DNA of 64,000 bases from Lewinella sp038528965. GTDB taxonomy: Bacteria; Bacteroidota; Bacteroidia; Chitinophagales; Saprospiraceae. The position numbers and the translations under genes were made by a program. Shown piece by piece: positions 26,768-35,588 of the stretch; the first letter of the stretch is position 1, and each line of letters opens with the position of its first letter. The notes under the pieces were generated by a model, which had not been told where the DNA came from, searched no databases, and saw nothing but the letters and a program-made list of their open reading frames with translations. The stretch covers positions 1 through 64,000 of the forward strand of contig JBCBEC010000009.1 in NCBI GenBank assembly GCA_038528965.1, given 5' to 3'.

Positions 26768-28660
26768 ATGGGAGATTTCAACGTAGTACCTATCCGTTCC
26801 GAGTCTGATCGCACCGCTTTTTATCACGACATGTTGCGCGATTTGCGAGCCTTCGATTATATGTTGAAGGAGGGGTTAATTGAACAGCGTAGTGACCATA
26901 TTGGCGCTGAGCAGGAGCTGTGCCTGATCAGTGCGAACGGCTGCCCCCAATCTTCGGCCTTGTCGATCTTGGATCGCATTCCGGATGAGCGTTACACCAA
27001 CGAGTTGGCGCTCTATAATCTGGAAGTAAACCTTAGTCCGCAACGATTACAAGGAGATTGTTTTGCACAAACGGAAGCTGAACTGAGACAGTGTTTGGTT
27101 ATGGGGCGAAAAGCAGCTGCCCAGGAGCAGGCGGAGATCTTACTTGCGGGCATTCTGCCTACCCTCAATTTTCGGCACCTGCTTTTCGAGAATATGACTC
27201 CCGAAGAGCGCTATAAGGTCTTGAGTCAGGAGTTACTCAAGCTGCGGGGAAGTAAGTTTGAGATCTTCTTACAGGGAGTAGATGACTTCCAGGCCACCTT
27301 AGATAGTGTACTATTCGAAGCCTGTAATACGAGCTTCCAGCTCCACTTGCAGGTAGATCCAAATGACTTTATGCGCATGCACAATTGGGCACAGTTAATT
27401 AGTGGTCCGGTACTTTCCGCTTGTGCGAATTCTCCTTTATTATTTGGTAAAGAGCTATGGGCGGAAAATCGAATTGCCCTCTTCAAGCAAAGCCTGGATA
27501 CGCGCTCCAATAAGAACCATCTGCGGGTAATGATGCCCCGGGTTTACTTTGGTGATCGCTGGCTCAATGGCTCGGCTGCTGAGTTGTGGAAGAAAGACGT
27601 TGTGCGTTTTCCTGTCCTCTTAAAAGGCTACGGTGATGATGATCCATTTGACTTATTGAAGCAAGGCCTTATGCCTAAGCTTAAGTCCATCCGCCTGCAC
27701 AACGGGACGACTTATACCTGGAACCGTCTTTGCTATGGCGTAGCCAATAATTCACCACATATCCGTATTGAGTGTCGTTATTTACCTTCCGGCCCTTCTG
27801 TACAAGACGAGATAGCCAATTTTGCCTTCTGGATTGGTCTGATGAAGGGGATGCCTCCCGAGATGGAAAACTTCTGGGAAGGCACCGATTTCCGGGTAGC
27901 GAAGAGCAATTTTGTCAAAGCTGCTCGTACTGGCATTCATACTGTTCTCCACTGGAATGGCCAAAACTATGCCGCCAAAGACCTACTCTTATCCACTTTC
28001 TTACCGATGGCCGAGCAGGGACTGAAAAGAGTAGGTATTAAAGACGACGATGTCCGGTGCTACCTATCGGTGATTGAGCGGCGGATTAGTAGCGAAAATA
28101 CGGGAGCGCAATGGCAACGCAACAGCTTCCGGCACTTGCGCAAAAAGCTTAAGCCTGCTGTGGCCGCTCGTTACTTGGTACAGCAAATGCTGGAATACCA
28201 AAAAGAAGACCTACCGGTGTACGAGTGGGAGATAATGGAATTTGGAAAGCTGCACCCGCAAGTAATAGAACAGGATGCCAAGGATAAATTGGTAGAGGAC
28301 CTCATGCACCGTGATGTGATTTCCGTTCGAGATAACGTTTGCCTGGAGGTAGTGGAGCAGATCCTGAAATGGCGCCAGATCAATCACCTGCCGATTGAGA
28401 ACGAAAACGGGGAACTCGTCGGAATGATCTCTTCCAGTCTACTGGCTGAAGTTGACTACAATTCCCAAGATCTAGCACGGTCTGTGATGATTCCAGACGT
28501 GGTCACTGTAAGCCCTGCCGCCCGCGTAGCGGAAGCGGAGCAAACTTTGAATGCTCACCAAATTGGTTGTCTACCCGTTTTAGAGAACGGCGCCCTGGTA
28601 GGACTTTTAACACGGAGTGATTTTGAGGAGGTGGTGGGGGAGCCGATATGGAAAAGATGA
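26768..28660 (+). CDS. GCS2-like glutamate-cysteine ligase family protein with CBS domain pair
   Basis: 630 residues. The N-terminal ~500 residues resemble the GCS2/carboxylate-amine ligase family: IGAEQELCLI near the N-terminus (metal/glutamate-binding strand), NELALYNLEVNLSPQ, and RIECRYLPSGPSVQDEIANFAFW towards the end. The C-terminal ~120 residues form a Bateman module of two CBS motifs (LMHRDVISVRDNVCLEVVEQIL..., then SVMIPDVVTVSPAARVAEAEQTL...), each ending in an NGxLVGxxT/S strand. CBS pairs usually sense adenine nucleotides, so activity may follow energy state. The substrate is not evident. It stands alone, preceded by a long gene-poor region and followed by a terminator. Confidence 0.8.
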   Translation: MGDFNVVPIRSESDRTAFYHDMLRDLRAFDYMLKEGLIEQRSDHIGAEQELCLISANGCPQSSALSILDRIPDERYTNELALYNLEVNLSPQRLQGDCFAQTEAELRQCLVMGRKAAAQEQAEILLAGILPTLNFRHLLFENMTPEERYKVLSQELLKLRGSKFEIFLQGVDDFQATLDSVLFEACNTSFQLHLQVDPNDFMRMHNWAQLISGPVLSACANSPLLFGKELWAENRIALFKQSLDTRSNKNHLRVMMPRVYFGDRWLNGSAAELWKKDVVRFPVLLKGYGDDDPFDLLKQGLMPKLKSIRLHNGTTYTWNRLCYGVANNSPHIRIECRYLPSGPSVQDEIANFAFWIGLMKGMPPEMENFWEGTDFRVAKSNFVKAARTGIHTVLHWNGQNYAAKDLLLSTFLPMAEQGLKRVGIKDDDVRCYLSVIERRISSENTGAQWQRNSFRHLRKKLKPAVAARYLVQQMLEYQKEDLPVYEWEIMEFGKLHPQVIEQDAKDKLVEDLMHRDVISVRDNVCLEVVEQILKWRQINHLPIENENGELVGMISSSLLAEVDYNSQDLARSVMIPDVVTVSPAARVAEAEQTLNAHQIGCLPVLENGALVGLLTRSDFEEVVGEPIWKR

Positions 28661-28672
28661 GAGCATAAACTT

Positions 28673-28710
28673 AAAAAGCCCAGCTGTCAGGGACAACCAG
28701 GCTTTTTTCT
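28673..28710 (+). terminator. Terminator after the GCS2-CBS gene
   Basis: AAAAAGCC (28673-28680) pairs with GGCTTTTT (28700-28707), with an inner TGTC/GACA stem, followed by T-rich sequence. It resembles the bidirectional hairpin at 29045-29082 next to the tRNA gene. Confidence 0.75.
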
Positions 28711-28771
28711 AGTAGCGGAGGTCCGCCAGCTGGCGGAAACCTGCGTCCGCCAGCCGGCGGATATGAGCCCG
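28709..28771 (-). pseudogene. Decayed tRNA-fMet 3' half with two inserted 16-bp palindromes
   Basis: Three blocks match the tRNA gene at 29088 in the same order: CTAGTAGCGGAGG (28709-28721), AACCTGCG (28738-28745) and TATGAGCCCG (28762-28771). The segments between them are replaced by TCCGCCAGCTGGCGGA (28722-28737) and TCCGCCAGCCGGCGGA (28746-28761), each a 16-bp inverted repeat. The fragment lacks the D arm and 5' acceptor strand, so it cannot be a functional tRNA. Confidence 0.7.
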
Positions 28772-28773
28772 TA

Positions 28774-29019
28774 CTACGAATCAATCAGTGTTCTAACCCA
28801 AAGTCTGCCACGAGCGGATTTCAATTGTTTTTCGCGTTTTAGCGCTTCCGTTTTAGTGATAAACTTTTCGGTGTGAATGACAGTCCACGGTCGATAGCGT
28901 ACGGTATAACCTTTCTTGCCTAGCTTGTTGTGACTTAAGAGCCGTTGTTCAAGATTAGAGGTGTAGCCGATATAAATCTTATCGTATCCTGTAGAGTAGA
29001 GAACGTAAACTGTGAACAT
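28774..29019 (-). CDS. GIY-YIG endonuclease family protein
   Basis: 81 residues forming a single GIY-YIG nuclease domain: VYVLYSTGYDKIYIGYTSNLEQRLLSHN contains the paired GIY/YIG-like strands and the conserved Arg, then KGYTVRYRPWTVIHTEKFITKTEALKREKQLK with the conserved Glu. These small stand-alone proteins are frequent and often multicopy in Bacteroidota; their cellular role is poorly known. Here the gene lies exactly between the intact tRNA-fMet gene and a decayed copy of that tRNA's 3' half, suggesting it moved as a unit with the tRNA end. The stop codon is two bases beyond the tRNA fragment. Confidence 0.85.
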   Translation of the reverse strand: MFTVYVLYSTGYDKIYIGYTSNLEQRLLSHNKLGKKGYTVRYRPWTVIHTEKFITKTEALKREKQLKSARGRLWVRTLIDS

Positions 29020-29044
29020 GAGAGAAACTTAAAGTAAATAAAAT

Positions 29045-29082
29045 AAAAAAGCCTGACCATCTACTGATGACCAGGCTTTTTA
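29045..29082 (-). terminator. Terminator after tRNA-fMet
   Basis: Hairpin AAAAAAGCCTG .. CCATC/GATG .. CAGGCTTTTT works in both orientations and lies just beyond the tRNA 3' end. Its outer bases are shared with the hairpin at 28673. Confidence 0.75.
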
Positions 29083-29087
29083 CCTAG

Positions 29088-29160
<73 letters not shown>

Positions 29161-29269
29161 ATGTATCACAACAACTAACAATTGATCATTATCAAAAGTG
29201 TCTCTTTGTCGTTGGGTGGGCAAATATAGGCGCTTTAAGTTTAGCGCGCAAGGGGTGGCGTAAAATAAA

Positions 29270-31720
29270 TCATTTAATTACGACCACCCGCTGGCTAATC
29301 GGCTGATGCACACCTGTTTCAAGCTGCAAAAAATAAATGCCAGCGGCTAGGTCACTTGTGTCTAGCTGGTCTGTTGCGTAGCCTGCTGTCGTATTCAGTT
29401 GGCCCGTTTTGACAATTTGCCCGCTGGCGTCTGCCAATTGCCAGTTGACCTGACCCTGGTACGCATCCGGAAGTCGAAGCTGCACTTGGCTCGCACCAGC
29501 ACTGGGGTTAGGTATCACCTTAAGGCTGAAGCGCTCGTCATCAATTGGAGTAGAAGTGCTTACCTCATTACTATTGCGTTCCAGAAGTTTCAAGTCATCC
29601 ACATAGAAGCCGTCAGGATTCACGAATTGATCACTGACCATAAAGAAGCGCAGGGAAAGCTCATCTCCCGGAGATAAGAAGGAGGTAAGGTTTACCTCTT
29701 CTTGTACCCAATCCAACTGTTCTCCTTCCCAGATCGGTTGGTCAGGATCCTGTACATTTGAGCCGCTCACCGTATATAGGCCACAAGCTGGTATCCAAGG
29801 GCCATCATTTACCTGAAATTGCAGCTGGGCCCAGTCGTAAAAAGTTTCAATTTCCCATTTAGCCCAAAAGCTGAGCAGGTATTCTTCGGCGGCGTTCACG
29901 CTCAGTGGCTCGTCTAAGGTGATGATCGCAAATCGGTTGTTGGGGTAATTCTCGAATGGGGAATCCGTTAATGAGGTCGGGCCGGAAACGAAGTCCTCAG
30001 TAGTGAGGTCCCATCCCTCATCAGGCTGCCAATTATCCAAAGTAGGGAAGTCTTCGACAAACACTTCGGTGTTGAGATAATCGCCGAAGATCCGACTTAC
30101 GGTATCTGTTCTCACAAAGCCGCCATTATCGATTTCCAGCACAAAGTTGAGTAGGGTGCCAGAGCTAATAGTACCAGTGACCGTGAGCGGGAAACTGTCC
30201 ATCTGTACTTGGTTTTCACCTAGATCAAAGCTCAATGGCTCACTAGCCACCTGGATAAGATTGTCTTGTAGGCTCCTCAGGCTAACCGTAAGTGGCCCTG
30301 CAGTGCGCCCAAAGCGCTGTACGGAGAAGCGCAGGAAAGGAGCGTCTGGGGTAATCTCTACCTGACTGGGATCCGCTGTTGCTAGTCCCGCTACGTGGGG
30401 GACGTGCGCGTTGATAAGGTTCATCCAGACCGAGGCTTGGCAGTTGGGAATAATATCTTCCTGTATAGGCCAAAAACCGCCACCACCACCGCCGCGACCA
30501 ACTTCGGGGGTCATGGAGTAGATTGCTGGTTTCTCGCCGGTTTCTCCGTACATCCAATCATCGGATACCCCATTGACCGTGTAGCCGACCGTCTCGGTTC
30601 CTGTACCGGCAAGGTAGTTGTTTTCCAAGGTCATTATGGCAGCCAGTGTGTTGAAGGTTTCTGATTCCGGTGTCGGGCTATCGCTCCAACCCCAAGGGTA
30701 AATCAGCAGATTGCCGAAGCTGTGATAGTTGAGCGCACTCACAAACTCATGGTTTTGGCAAAAGGCACGTACGGCCTGCGTTTCGGGCTCCGAAAAAGGC
30801 TCCGTGCCTCGATACACAGCAGACTCCGGATTAGGTGAAGAGCCAATGTCATCATAGCCCCATTCGTAATCGTAGTTGCGGTTTAGGTCTACCCCGATGG
30901 ATCCGTCCTCGTTGTCTCGTATATTCTTCCGCCAAAGGCCGCCGCCATCTGGCTCATTAAATTCATTGAGTAGATACCCGTCTGGATTTAAGCAGGGCAT
31001 GAAGTACAGCTCTGTATTATCCACCAGGAATCGCACCTCCGGATCAGTTTCGTAATTCTCCAACAAGTACCACATGTAATAAATCATCTGGCTCAAGCTG
31101 TTAGGCTCACGGGCATGGTGTAGCGCAGTATAGAGTACTTCAGGTTCTAACGACTCATCGGTATCGGGGTTATCACTAATCCGCATCCAATAAATTGGGC
31201 GGCCACCGTGAGTAACAATGCTGGACGAAACAATCAATCGTGGACTGATCAGGTTGGGATAGAGTAGACGCATAGAGTCCAATATGTCTATCATCTCTTC
31301 GTAGCGGTAGAAGCCGGCCATATCCCCCAAACGGAAATTAGTGGGAATAGGGTAGGAGTTTACATCCGGTCCTCCACCGGTTGGCGTTTCACAAGGGAAA
31401 CCACCTCGCGCACCACTCGATTCATTTAAACGACGCTCTGGTCTTTGGTAATAGTCGACTACATCATCGATCAGAATTTCGTAATCAAAGCCCGCAAGGC
31501 TCAGTTTACGAAGTTCTGAGGTCGAAAAATCATTGGTTAAATGACGACCAGGAATATATTCTCCATGATCCGTTTCCAGACCTAACCGTGCCAGCTCCCA
31601 AATCGTATGTCCCTCCAGGCGAATCCGGGCACGATGGTACTGCTCGTCAACACCTTGGGCAGTCAGTTGGAAAATACAGAGAAAGAGACCTAAGCAAATG
31701 AGATGTAATCGAGTAGTCAT
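29270..31720 (-). CDS. Secreted M14 zinc carboxypeptidase with T9SS sorting domain
   Basis: 816 residues. A signal peptide (1-21, ending in AQG) is followed by a propeptide-like region and an M14 carboxypeptidase domain (~130-450): zinc ligands H202 and E205 in HHAREPNS, substrate-binding GVDLNRNYDYEWG, ALNYHSFGNLLIYPWG with the third His ligand, and the catalytic Glu in SMTPEVGRGG. Next come beta-sandwich segments, including a MAM/jelly-roll-like region (~560-720), and a C-terminal type IX secretion sorting domain (VIPNPSAG ... DLAAGIYFLQLETG ... QRVVVIK). It is exported across the outer membrane and either anchored or released. The gene is monocistronic on the minus strand. Confidence 0.93.
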   Translation of the reverse strand: MTTRLHLICLGLFLCIFQLTAQGVDEQYHRARIRLEGHTIWELARLGLETDHGEYIPGRHLTNDFSTSELRKLSLAGFDYEILIDDVVDYYQRPERRLNESSGARGGFPCETPTGGGPDVNSYPIPTNFRLGDMAGFYRYEEMIDILDSMRLLYPNLISPRLIVSSSIVTHGGRPIYWMRISDNPDTDESLEPEVLYTALHHAREPNSLSQMIYYMWYLLENYETDPEVRFLVDNTELYFMPCLNPDGYLLNEFNEPDGGGLWRKNIRDNEDGSIGVDLNRNYDYEWGYDDIGSSPNPESAVYRGTEPFSEPETQAVRAFCQNHEFVSALNYHSFGNLLIYPWGWSDSPTPESETFNTLAAIMTLENNYLAGTGTETVGYTVNGVSDDWMYGETGEKPAIYSMTPEVGRGGGGGGFWPIQEDIIPNCQASVWMNLINAHVPHVAGLATADPSQVEITPDAPFLRFSVQRFGRTAGPLTVSLRSLQDNLIQVASEPLSFDLGENQVQMDSFPLTVTGTISSGTLLNFVLEIDNGGFVRTDTVSRIFGDYLNTEVFVEDFPTLDNWQPDEGWDLTTEDFVSGPTSLTDSPFENYPNNRFAIITLDEPLSVNAAEEYLLSFWAKWEIETFYDWAQLQFQVNDGPWIPACGLYTVSGSNVQDPDQPIWEGEQLDWVQEEVNLTSFLSPGDELSLRFFMVSDQFVNPDGFYVDDLKLLERNSNEVSTSTPIDDERFSLKVIPNPSAGASQVQLRLPDAYQGQVNWQLADASGQIVKTGQLNTTAGYATDQLDTSDLAAGIYFLQLETGVHQPISQRVVVIK

Positions 31721-31991
31721 TGAGGTTGGATATTACATTGCAAGTAAGAGGAGCGAAAATAGTGGAGTTTGTGCAGTCGTAATAGCCAAACCTGCCTTCT
31801 GTCGGATAGTAAACGATAAGGGTTTGATCAAGTGAGAAATAGGAAATAAGAAAATTGGAAGGTGGGAAATCGGAGGTGAGAGGTCGGAACTCCAGGCTTA
31901 ATTTCAACTAACCAACTAACCAAGAAGACGCCGCAGCCTTACATTTGCGCTCGTAACTATAGCGTAGGCACATGGCGAAGGCGGCCCAATC

Positions 31992-32315
31992 CTAGGCTTC
32001 CTCATCCTCCGGTGCCAACTTAATAACGAGCCCTTCCATGCTGTCCTCTAGCTGTAATTGGCAGCCCAGTCGCGAGTTGTCTTCTACGAAGAAGGCCTGA
32101 TCTAGCATATCTTCTTCATCATCGGTCATTTCCTTCAATTCATGGTCGCTCAAGACGTAACAGTGGCAAGTGGAGCACAGGGCCATGCCACCACAGGTGC
32201 CTTTTACCGGCAGCTCGTAAGCTTTACAGAGCTCCATAATATTCATATTCATATCCGTAGGCGCTTCTAGCTCGTGTTTGGCGTCCTGACGGTCAATAAC
32301 GGTTATCTTGATCAT
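31992..32315 (-). CDS. Adrenodoxin-type 2Fe-2S ferredoxin
   Basis: 107 residues. Four cluster ligands follow the vertebrate/bacterial adrenodoxin spacing: C41, C47 and C50 (C-x5-C-x2-C in GTCGGMALCSTCH) and C85 in RLGCQL. It is a soluble one-electron carrier, possibly for iron-sulfur cluster assembly or a P450/hydroxylase system; no partner reductase is nearby. A minus-strand TATTTTTG promoter element is centred ~23 bases upstream of the ATG. Neighbouring genes do not share its operon. Confidence 0.93.
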   Translation of the reverse strand: MIKITVIDRQDAKHELEAPTDMNMNIMELCKAYELPVKGTCGGMALCSTCHCYVLSDHELKEMTDDEEDMLDQAFFVEDNSRLGCQLQLEDSMEGLVIKLAPEDEEA

Positions 32316-32334
32316 TCGATCTTATTTGAGCGGG

Positions 32335-32342
32335 CAAAAATA
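32335..32342 (-). promoter_or_regulatory. -7 element for the ferredoxin gene (TATTTTTG)
   Basis: Exact TAnnTTTG on the minus strand, 20 bases upstream of the start codon. Confidence 0.55.
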
Positions 32343-32561
32343 CGGGAGTTTCCAGAAATGGACACGCCTCCAATAGAAACATTGTGGGATATTTCTACCT
32401 CAGTTTTGCCTCCAACTGGTGTACTTTCAGTAGGTAACGCTTAGACCGACCTCACAGTTGAGTGTTTGCTTACCCACTGTACTACCAGCTAAGCACGAAG
32501 CAGATTTGCCACTGAGCTTGTAGCGACGGTTTCCTATGCATCAAGTGGCACCAACAAATGC

Positions 32562-33035
32562 TTAATCTTCCTCAACAATATTTAAGGGGCGGTCAATGCT
32601 TTCTTCTAGTGAAATGAAGGTTTCGGTACGCTGAATGCCCTGGATGGGTTGAATCTTATCGTGTAAAACATCGCGCAAGTGGGTGGTGTCACGGCAGATG
32701 ATTTTAGCAAAAATGCTGTAAACGCCGGTTGTGTAGTGGGCCCCTACCACCTCTGGAATTTTGGCTAGTTCTTCTGCCACCTCATCGTAAAGTGAGCTCT
32801 TGTCCAAATAGATCCCCAGGAAAGAAACAATATCGTAGCCCAGCTTTTCATAATTCACATTCAGGTTGTAGCCCTGTACAATTCCCGCTTCCTCCAGCTT
32901 TTTCATGCGCACATGAATGGTACCACCGGAAACATAAAGCTCCTTGGCAATCTCAGTAAACGGCTTCTTAGCGTTGCGCATTAGGATAGAGAGAATCTTG
33001 CGGTCTAAGTCGTCTATTTCTTTCTCCTTACTCAT
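32562..33035 (-). CDS. Lrp/AsnC family transcriptional regulator
   Basis: 157 residues. N-terminal winged helix-turn-helix (DLDRKILSILMRNAKKPFTEIAKELYVSGGTIHVRMKKLEEAGIV) and C-terminal RAM/ligand-binding ferredoxin-like domain (VVSFLGIYLDKSSLYDEVAEEL, VVGAHYTTGVYSIFAKIICRD). These regulators form octamers and respond to amino acids or related ligands. The close match to classical Lrp architecture makes the call secure, but no target operator is evident. It precedes the CO dehydrogenase locus, divergently oriented with ~500 bases between, so a role in regulating that locus is possible but unproven. Confidence 0.93.
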   Translation of the reverse strand: MSKEKEIDDLDRKILSILMRNAKKPFTEIAKELYVSGGTIHVRMKKLEEAGIVQGYNLNVNYEKLGYDIVSFLGIYLDKSSLYDEVAEELAKIPEVVGAHYTTGVYSIFAKIICRDTTHLRDVLHDKIQPIQGIQRTETFISLEESIDRPLNIVEED

Positions 33036-33542
33036 ACCTTGTAGTTGTCCTGGCAGTGCTGTTTAAAGACAGCTAAATTGGTTCTGCAAGCTAATATTTT
33101 ATTTGTGGATTTTGAAAGAGTGGGTCGGATTAGACAGTAGTGTTCAATAAGGTGCGCGCTAACTGAAATGATACTGCTTTGTCCGTAAGGGCTTGGTTGT
33201 GAGTGGAAATATTGTTTGGTTTATTATAGTGAAACCTAAGGAGAAGTTGTAATTCCAAGTTTTAATGAAATTATATTCCATTTTCCGTGAACAAACTCAA
33301 ATAAATGCTGTTTGCCGATTAAGCCTTAGCTAAGAAGCCATTATCATACACGCATTTTCCTTGTGAAATAACCTTCCGTTGGTTTGAACCGGATGCGTCA
33401 GTGGTCTTTAGCTGACCCTTAGATATAGCTCCAAATCAATCCGTTCAAATCACCTAATTCCACTTTGATGAAAACTGCTGGTTAATACGGGCATGCAGGC
33501 CCGTGTATTTGTACGCTTTTGCATTAAGTGACCATCCTTACA
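33036..33542. other. Divergent intergenic region between the Lrp gene and the cox locus
   Basis: About 500 AT-rich bases without a gene. A hairpin ACGGGC / GCCCGT (33487-33504) lies ~40 bases before the first cox-locus gene. No exact TAnnTTTG element was seen for the cox operon; the closest sequence is TACGCTTTTG at 33512-33521, with the wrong spacing. Confidence 0.5.
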
Positions 33543-34010
33543 ATGAAGCAACCACCCTGCCACCAGGGGAAAAAGGCCCGTGGTAAATTATTACCAAAGG
33601 TGATTTCCTGGTTTCCAGCATTGGCAGTAGCCATCCTACCCAAATGTCCATTTTGTCTAATGGCATACTCTGGTGCCGTGTCGCTATGTAGCGGTAATAT
33701 GCTTTTTCCAAACGCGGGTACTTGGGCTTCTTACCTCACTATGGGCTTGGCCGTCGTTGTTTTTCTCAGCATCATATTGAACCGCAAGGGCAGCAAAACC
33801 TGGTTTGCCCTGGGCTTGGTCACTATCGGCATTGTATTTCTCGTTGCCGGGCAGTTCTTGTTCATTTCTGAATTCAATTACTATCTAGGGGTAGGTTTCC
33901 TCTTTTTTGGCATTTGGCTTAACGGCAGCTTTCTCCACTACTACCACAAGACACGTGCTTTTCTAAGCACGCAAAAAATATCAACCATATCAAAACACTT
34001 AAATAAATGA
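33543..34010 (+). CDS. Small membrane protein with CPFC motif, coupled to coxM
   Basis: 155 residues from ATG 33543 (a GTG 15 bases upstream is the alternative). About four membrane segments: around SWFPALAVAILPKCPFCLMAYSGAVSLC, SYLTMGLAVVVFLSIIL, WFALGLVTIGIVFLVAGQFLF and YYLGVGFLFFGIWL. The KCPFC motif in the first hydrophobic segment could bind metal or be redox-active, recalling MerC-like small membrane proteins, but this is not established. The stop overlaps the coxM start as ATGA, so it is translated with the CO dehydrogenase subunits and may tether or connect the enzyme to the membrane; this is inference. Confidence 0.7.
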   Translation: MKQPPCHQGKKARGKLLPKVISWFPALAVAILPKCPFCLMAYSGAVSLCSGNMLFPNAGTWASYLTMGLAVVVFLSIILNRKGSKTWFALGLVTIGIVFLVAGQFLFISEFNYYLGVGFLFFGIWLNGSFLHYYHKTRAFLSTQKISTISKHLNK

Positions 34011-34873
34011 TTGCGGAAAATTTCATGTATGATTCGCCTGGCACCCTGGAAGAGGCTTTCCAGCTGTTGCACGAATACGGCGATGATGCAAAAATCTTAG
34101 CAGGAGGGCACAGCTTGATTCCCATGATGAAGCTGCGTTTTGCCGCGCCTACCCACCTCATCGACATCAACAACATTCCGGGCCTTTCTTACATCAAAGA
34201 AGAGGGTGGTTATCTGAAAATCGGGGCCATGACCCGAGAAGCAGATTTGGAAGAATCTGATCTCATTTCCTCTAAGTACCATGTCTTCATAGATGCCACT
34301 AAACTCATTGCCGACCCACAAGTCCGCAATTTTGGTACGGTAGGGGGTAATATCGCTCACGGTGACGCGGCTAATGATCATCCGGCGGTCATGTTTTCAC
34401 TTAATGCAGAAGTGGAAATCGCAGGCAAGGACGGTCGTCGCCTCGTTGGAATCGATGACTTCTTCTACGGTTTCTACATGACCGCAGTACAGCACGGTGA
34501 AATCCTCACCGAGATTCGCATTCCAGTACCTACTGGCAAGTTTGGTACGGCCTATCACAAGGCAGAGCGCAAAGTAGGTGACTACGCCACTGCTGGTGTG
34601 GCCGCTATGGTTGAAATTGGTGCGGATGGTACTTGTACTAATGCGGGTATCGGACTCACCAATGTCAATGCATTACCGATGCGGGCAGCGCGTTCACAAG
34701 AAGTCCTCATTGGCAGTAAACTCACCGACGAGGATATCAATCTGGCAGCTAAGTATGCTTCCGAAGATTGTAACCCATCGGATGATCTGCGCGGTGATGA
34801 AGACTATAAGCGCCACCTCGTAAAGGTGATCACCAAGCGTATGCTAAAGCAAGCCATCTCTAGAGCTAAATAA
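34007..34873 (+). CDS. coxM: Carbon monoxide dehydrogenase medium subunit (FAD)
   Basis: 288 residues. CoxM holds the FAD that passes electrons from the enzyme to the respiratory quinone pool. The FAD-binding motifs are present: LAGGHSLIPMMKLR (AGGHS at 32-36) and NFGTVGGNIAHGDAANDHPA, a close match to the TIGG..GDPANDHPA motif of CO dehydrogenases. The C-terminal CO-dehydrogenase flavoprotein domain (SRAK end) is complete. It overlaps the small membrane gene upstream by four bases. It is followed 135 bases later by coxS, giving the M-S-L order of aerobic CO dehydrogenase operons. Confidence 0.93.
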   Translation: MIAENFMYDSPGTLEEAFQLLHEYGDDAKILAGGHSLIPMMKLRFAAPTHLIDINNIPGLSYIKEEGGYLKIGAMTREADLEESDLISSKYHVFIDATKLIADPQVRNFGTVGGNIAHGDAANDHPAVMFSLNAEVEIAGKDGRRLVGIDDFFYGFYMTAVQHGEILTEIRIPVPTGKFGTAYHKAERKVGDYATAGVAAMVEIGADGTCTNAGIGLTNVNALPMRAARSQEVLIGSKLTDEDINLAAKYASEDCNPSDDLRGDEDYKRHLVKVITKRMLKQAISRAK

Positions 34874-35008
34874 GAAGCTGTCAAATAGTTAATTCCCGAT
34901 TTCAGCGTTTTAGTGCAGGTATAAGCGAATGATAATGAGCGTATTCAAGCTAAAAGGCTGAAGTAAGAGAGGGAGCTTAATTTTTGACGGAAATTAAAAG
35001 GATAAAAA

Positions 35009-35512
35009 ATGAAAAAAACTATCAACATAACTGTCAACGGTACAGCACATACCGTAGAGGTAGAACCTCGCACTTTACTTGTTCACCTGATCCGTGAGCA
35101 ACTTTCTATGACGGGTACCCACATTGGTTGCGATACTTCCAGCTGTGGTGCTTGCACTATCCTAATCAACGGCCGTTCGGCTAAGTCGTGTACCATTTTA
35201 GCGGTACAGGCTGATGGCAAGGAGATAGCAACAGTAGAAGGACTCGCTACAGCGGAAGGTCTTCACCCTATTCAGGAAGGATTCCACTTAAACCATGCCC
35301 TGCACTGTGGCTTTTGTACCCCCGGAATGATGATGCGAGCGGTAGAGCTTTTGGAAAAGAACCCGAACCCTACAGAGGAAGAAATTCGCTGGGGTATTTC
35401 TGGCAATTTGTGTCGTTGTACCGGCTATAACAACATTGTGAAGGCCATTCAGTGGACATCCGCCAAGATGCAAGGCAAAGACCTGCCTTCTACGGAGCCA
35501 GAGTTTGTCTAA
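35009..35512 (+). CDS. coxS: Carbon monoxide dehydrogenase small subunit (2x 2Fe-2S)
   Basis: 167 residues with both cluster sites of the xanthine oxidase family. The plant-type N-terminal cluster has C41, C46, C49 and C61 (HIGCDTSSCGACTILINGRSAKSC), and the C-terminal helical cluster has C100, C103, C135 and C137 (HCGFCTPGMM, GNLCRCTGY). It relays electrons between the molybdenum centre in CoxL and FAD in CoxM. The cysteine spacing is standard. A 135-base gap separates it from coxM and a 76-base gap from coxL, all on one strand. Confidence 0.95.
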   Translation: MKKTINITVNGTAHTVEVEPRTLLVHLIREQLSMTGTHIGCDTSSCGACTILINGRSAKSCTILAVQADGKEIATVEGLATAEGLHPIQEGFHLNHALHCGFCTPGMMMRAVELLEKNPNPTEEEIRWGISGNLCRCTGYNNIVKAIQWTSAKMQGKDLPSTEPEFV

Positions 35513-35588
35513 ATCCTTTGCGTGTGAGTTGGTTTCAGGAAAGCTAGTTCTTCCTGCTAACCTCCCTAAATCAAAAAAATAATCATCA

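Noticed and set aside
28709..28771. Fragment at 28709 as a second functional tRNA
   Set aside because: It lacks the 5' acceptor strand, D arm and complete T arm.
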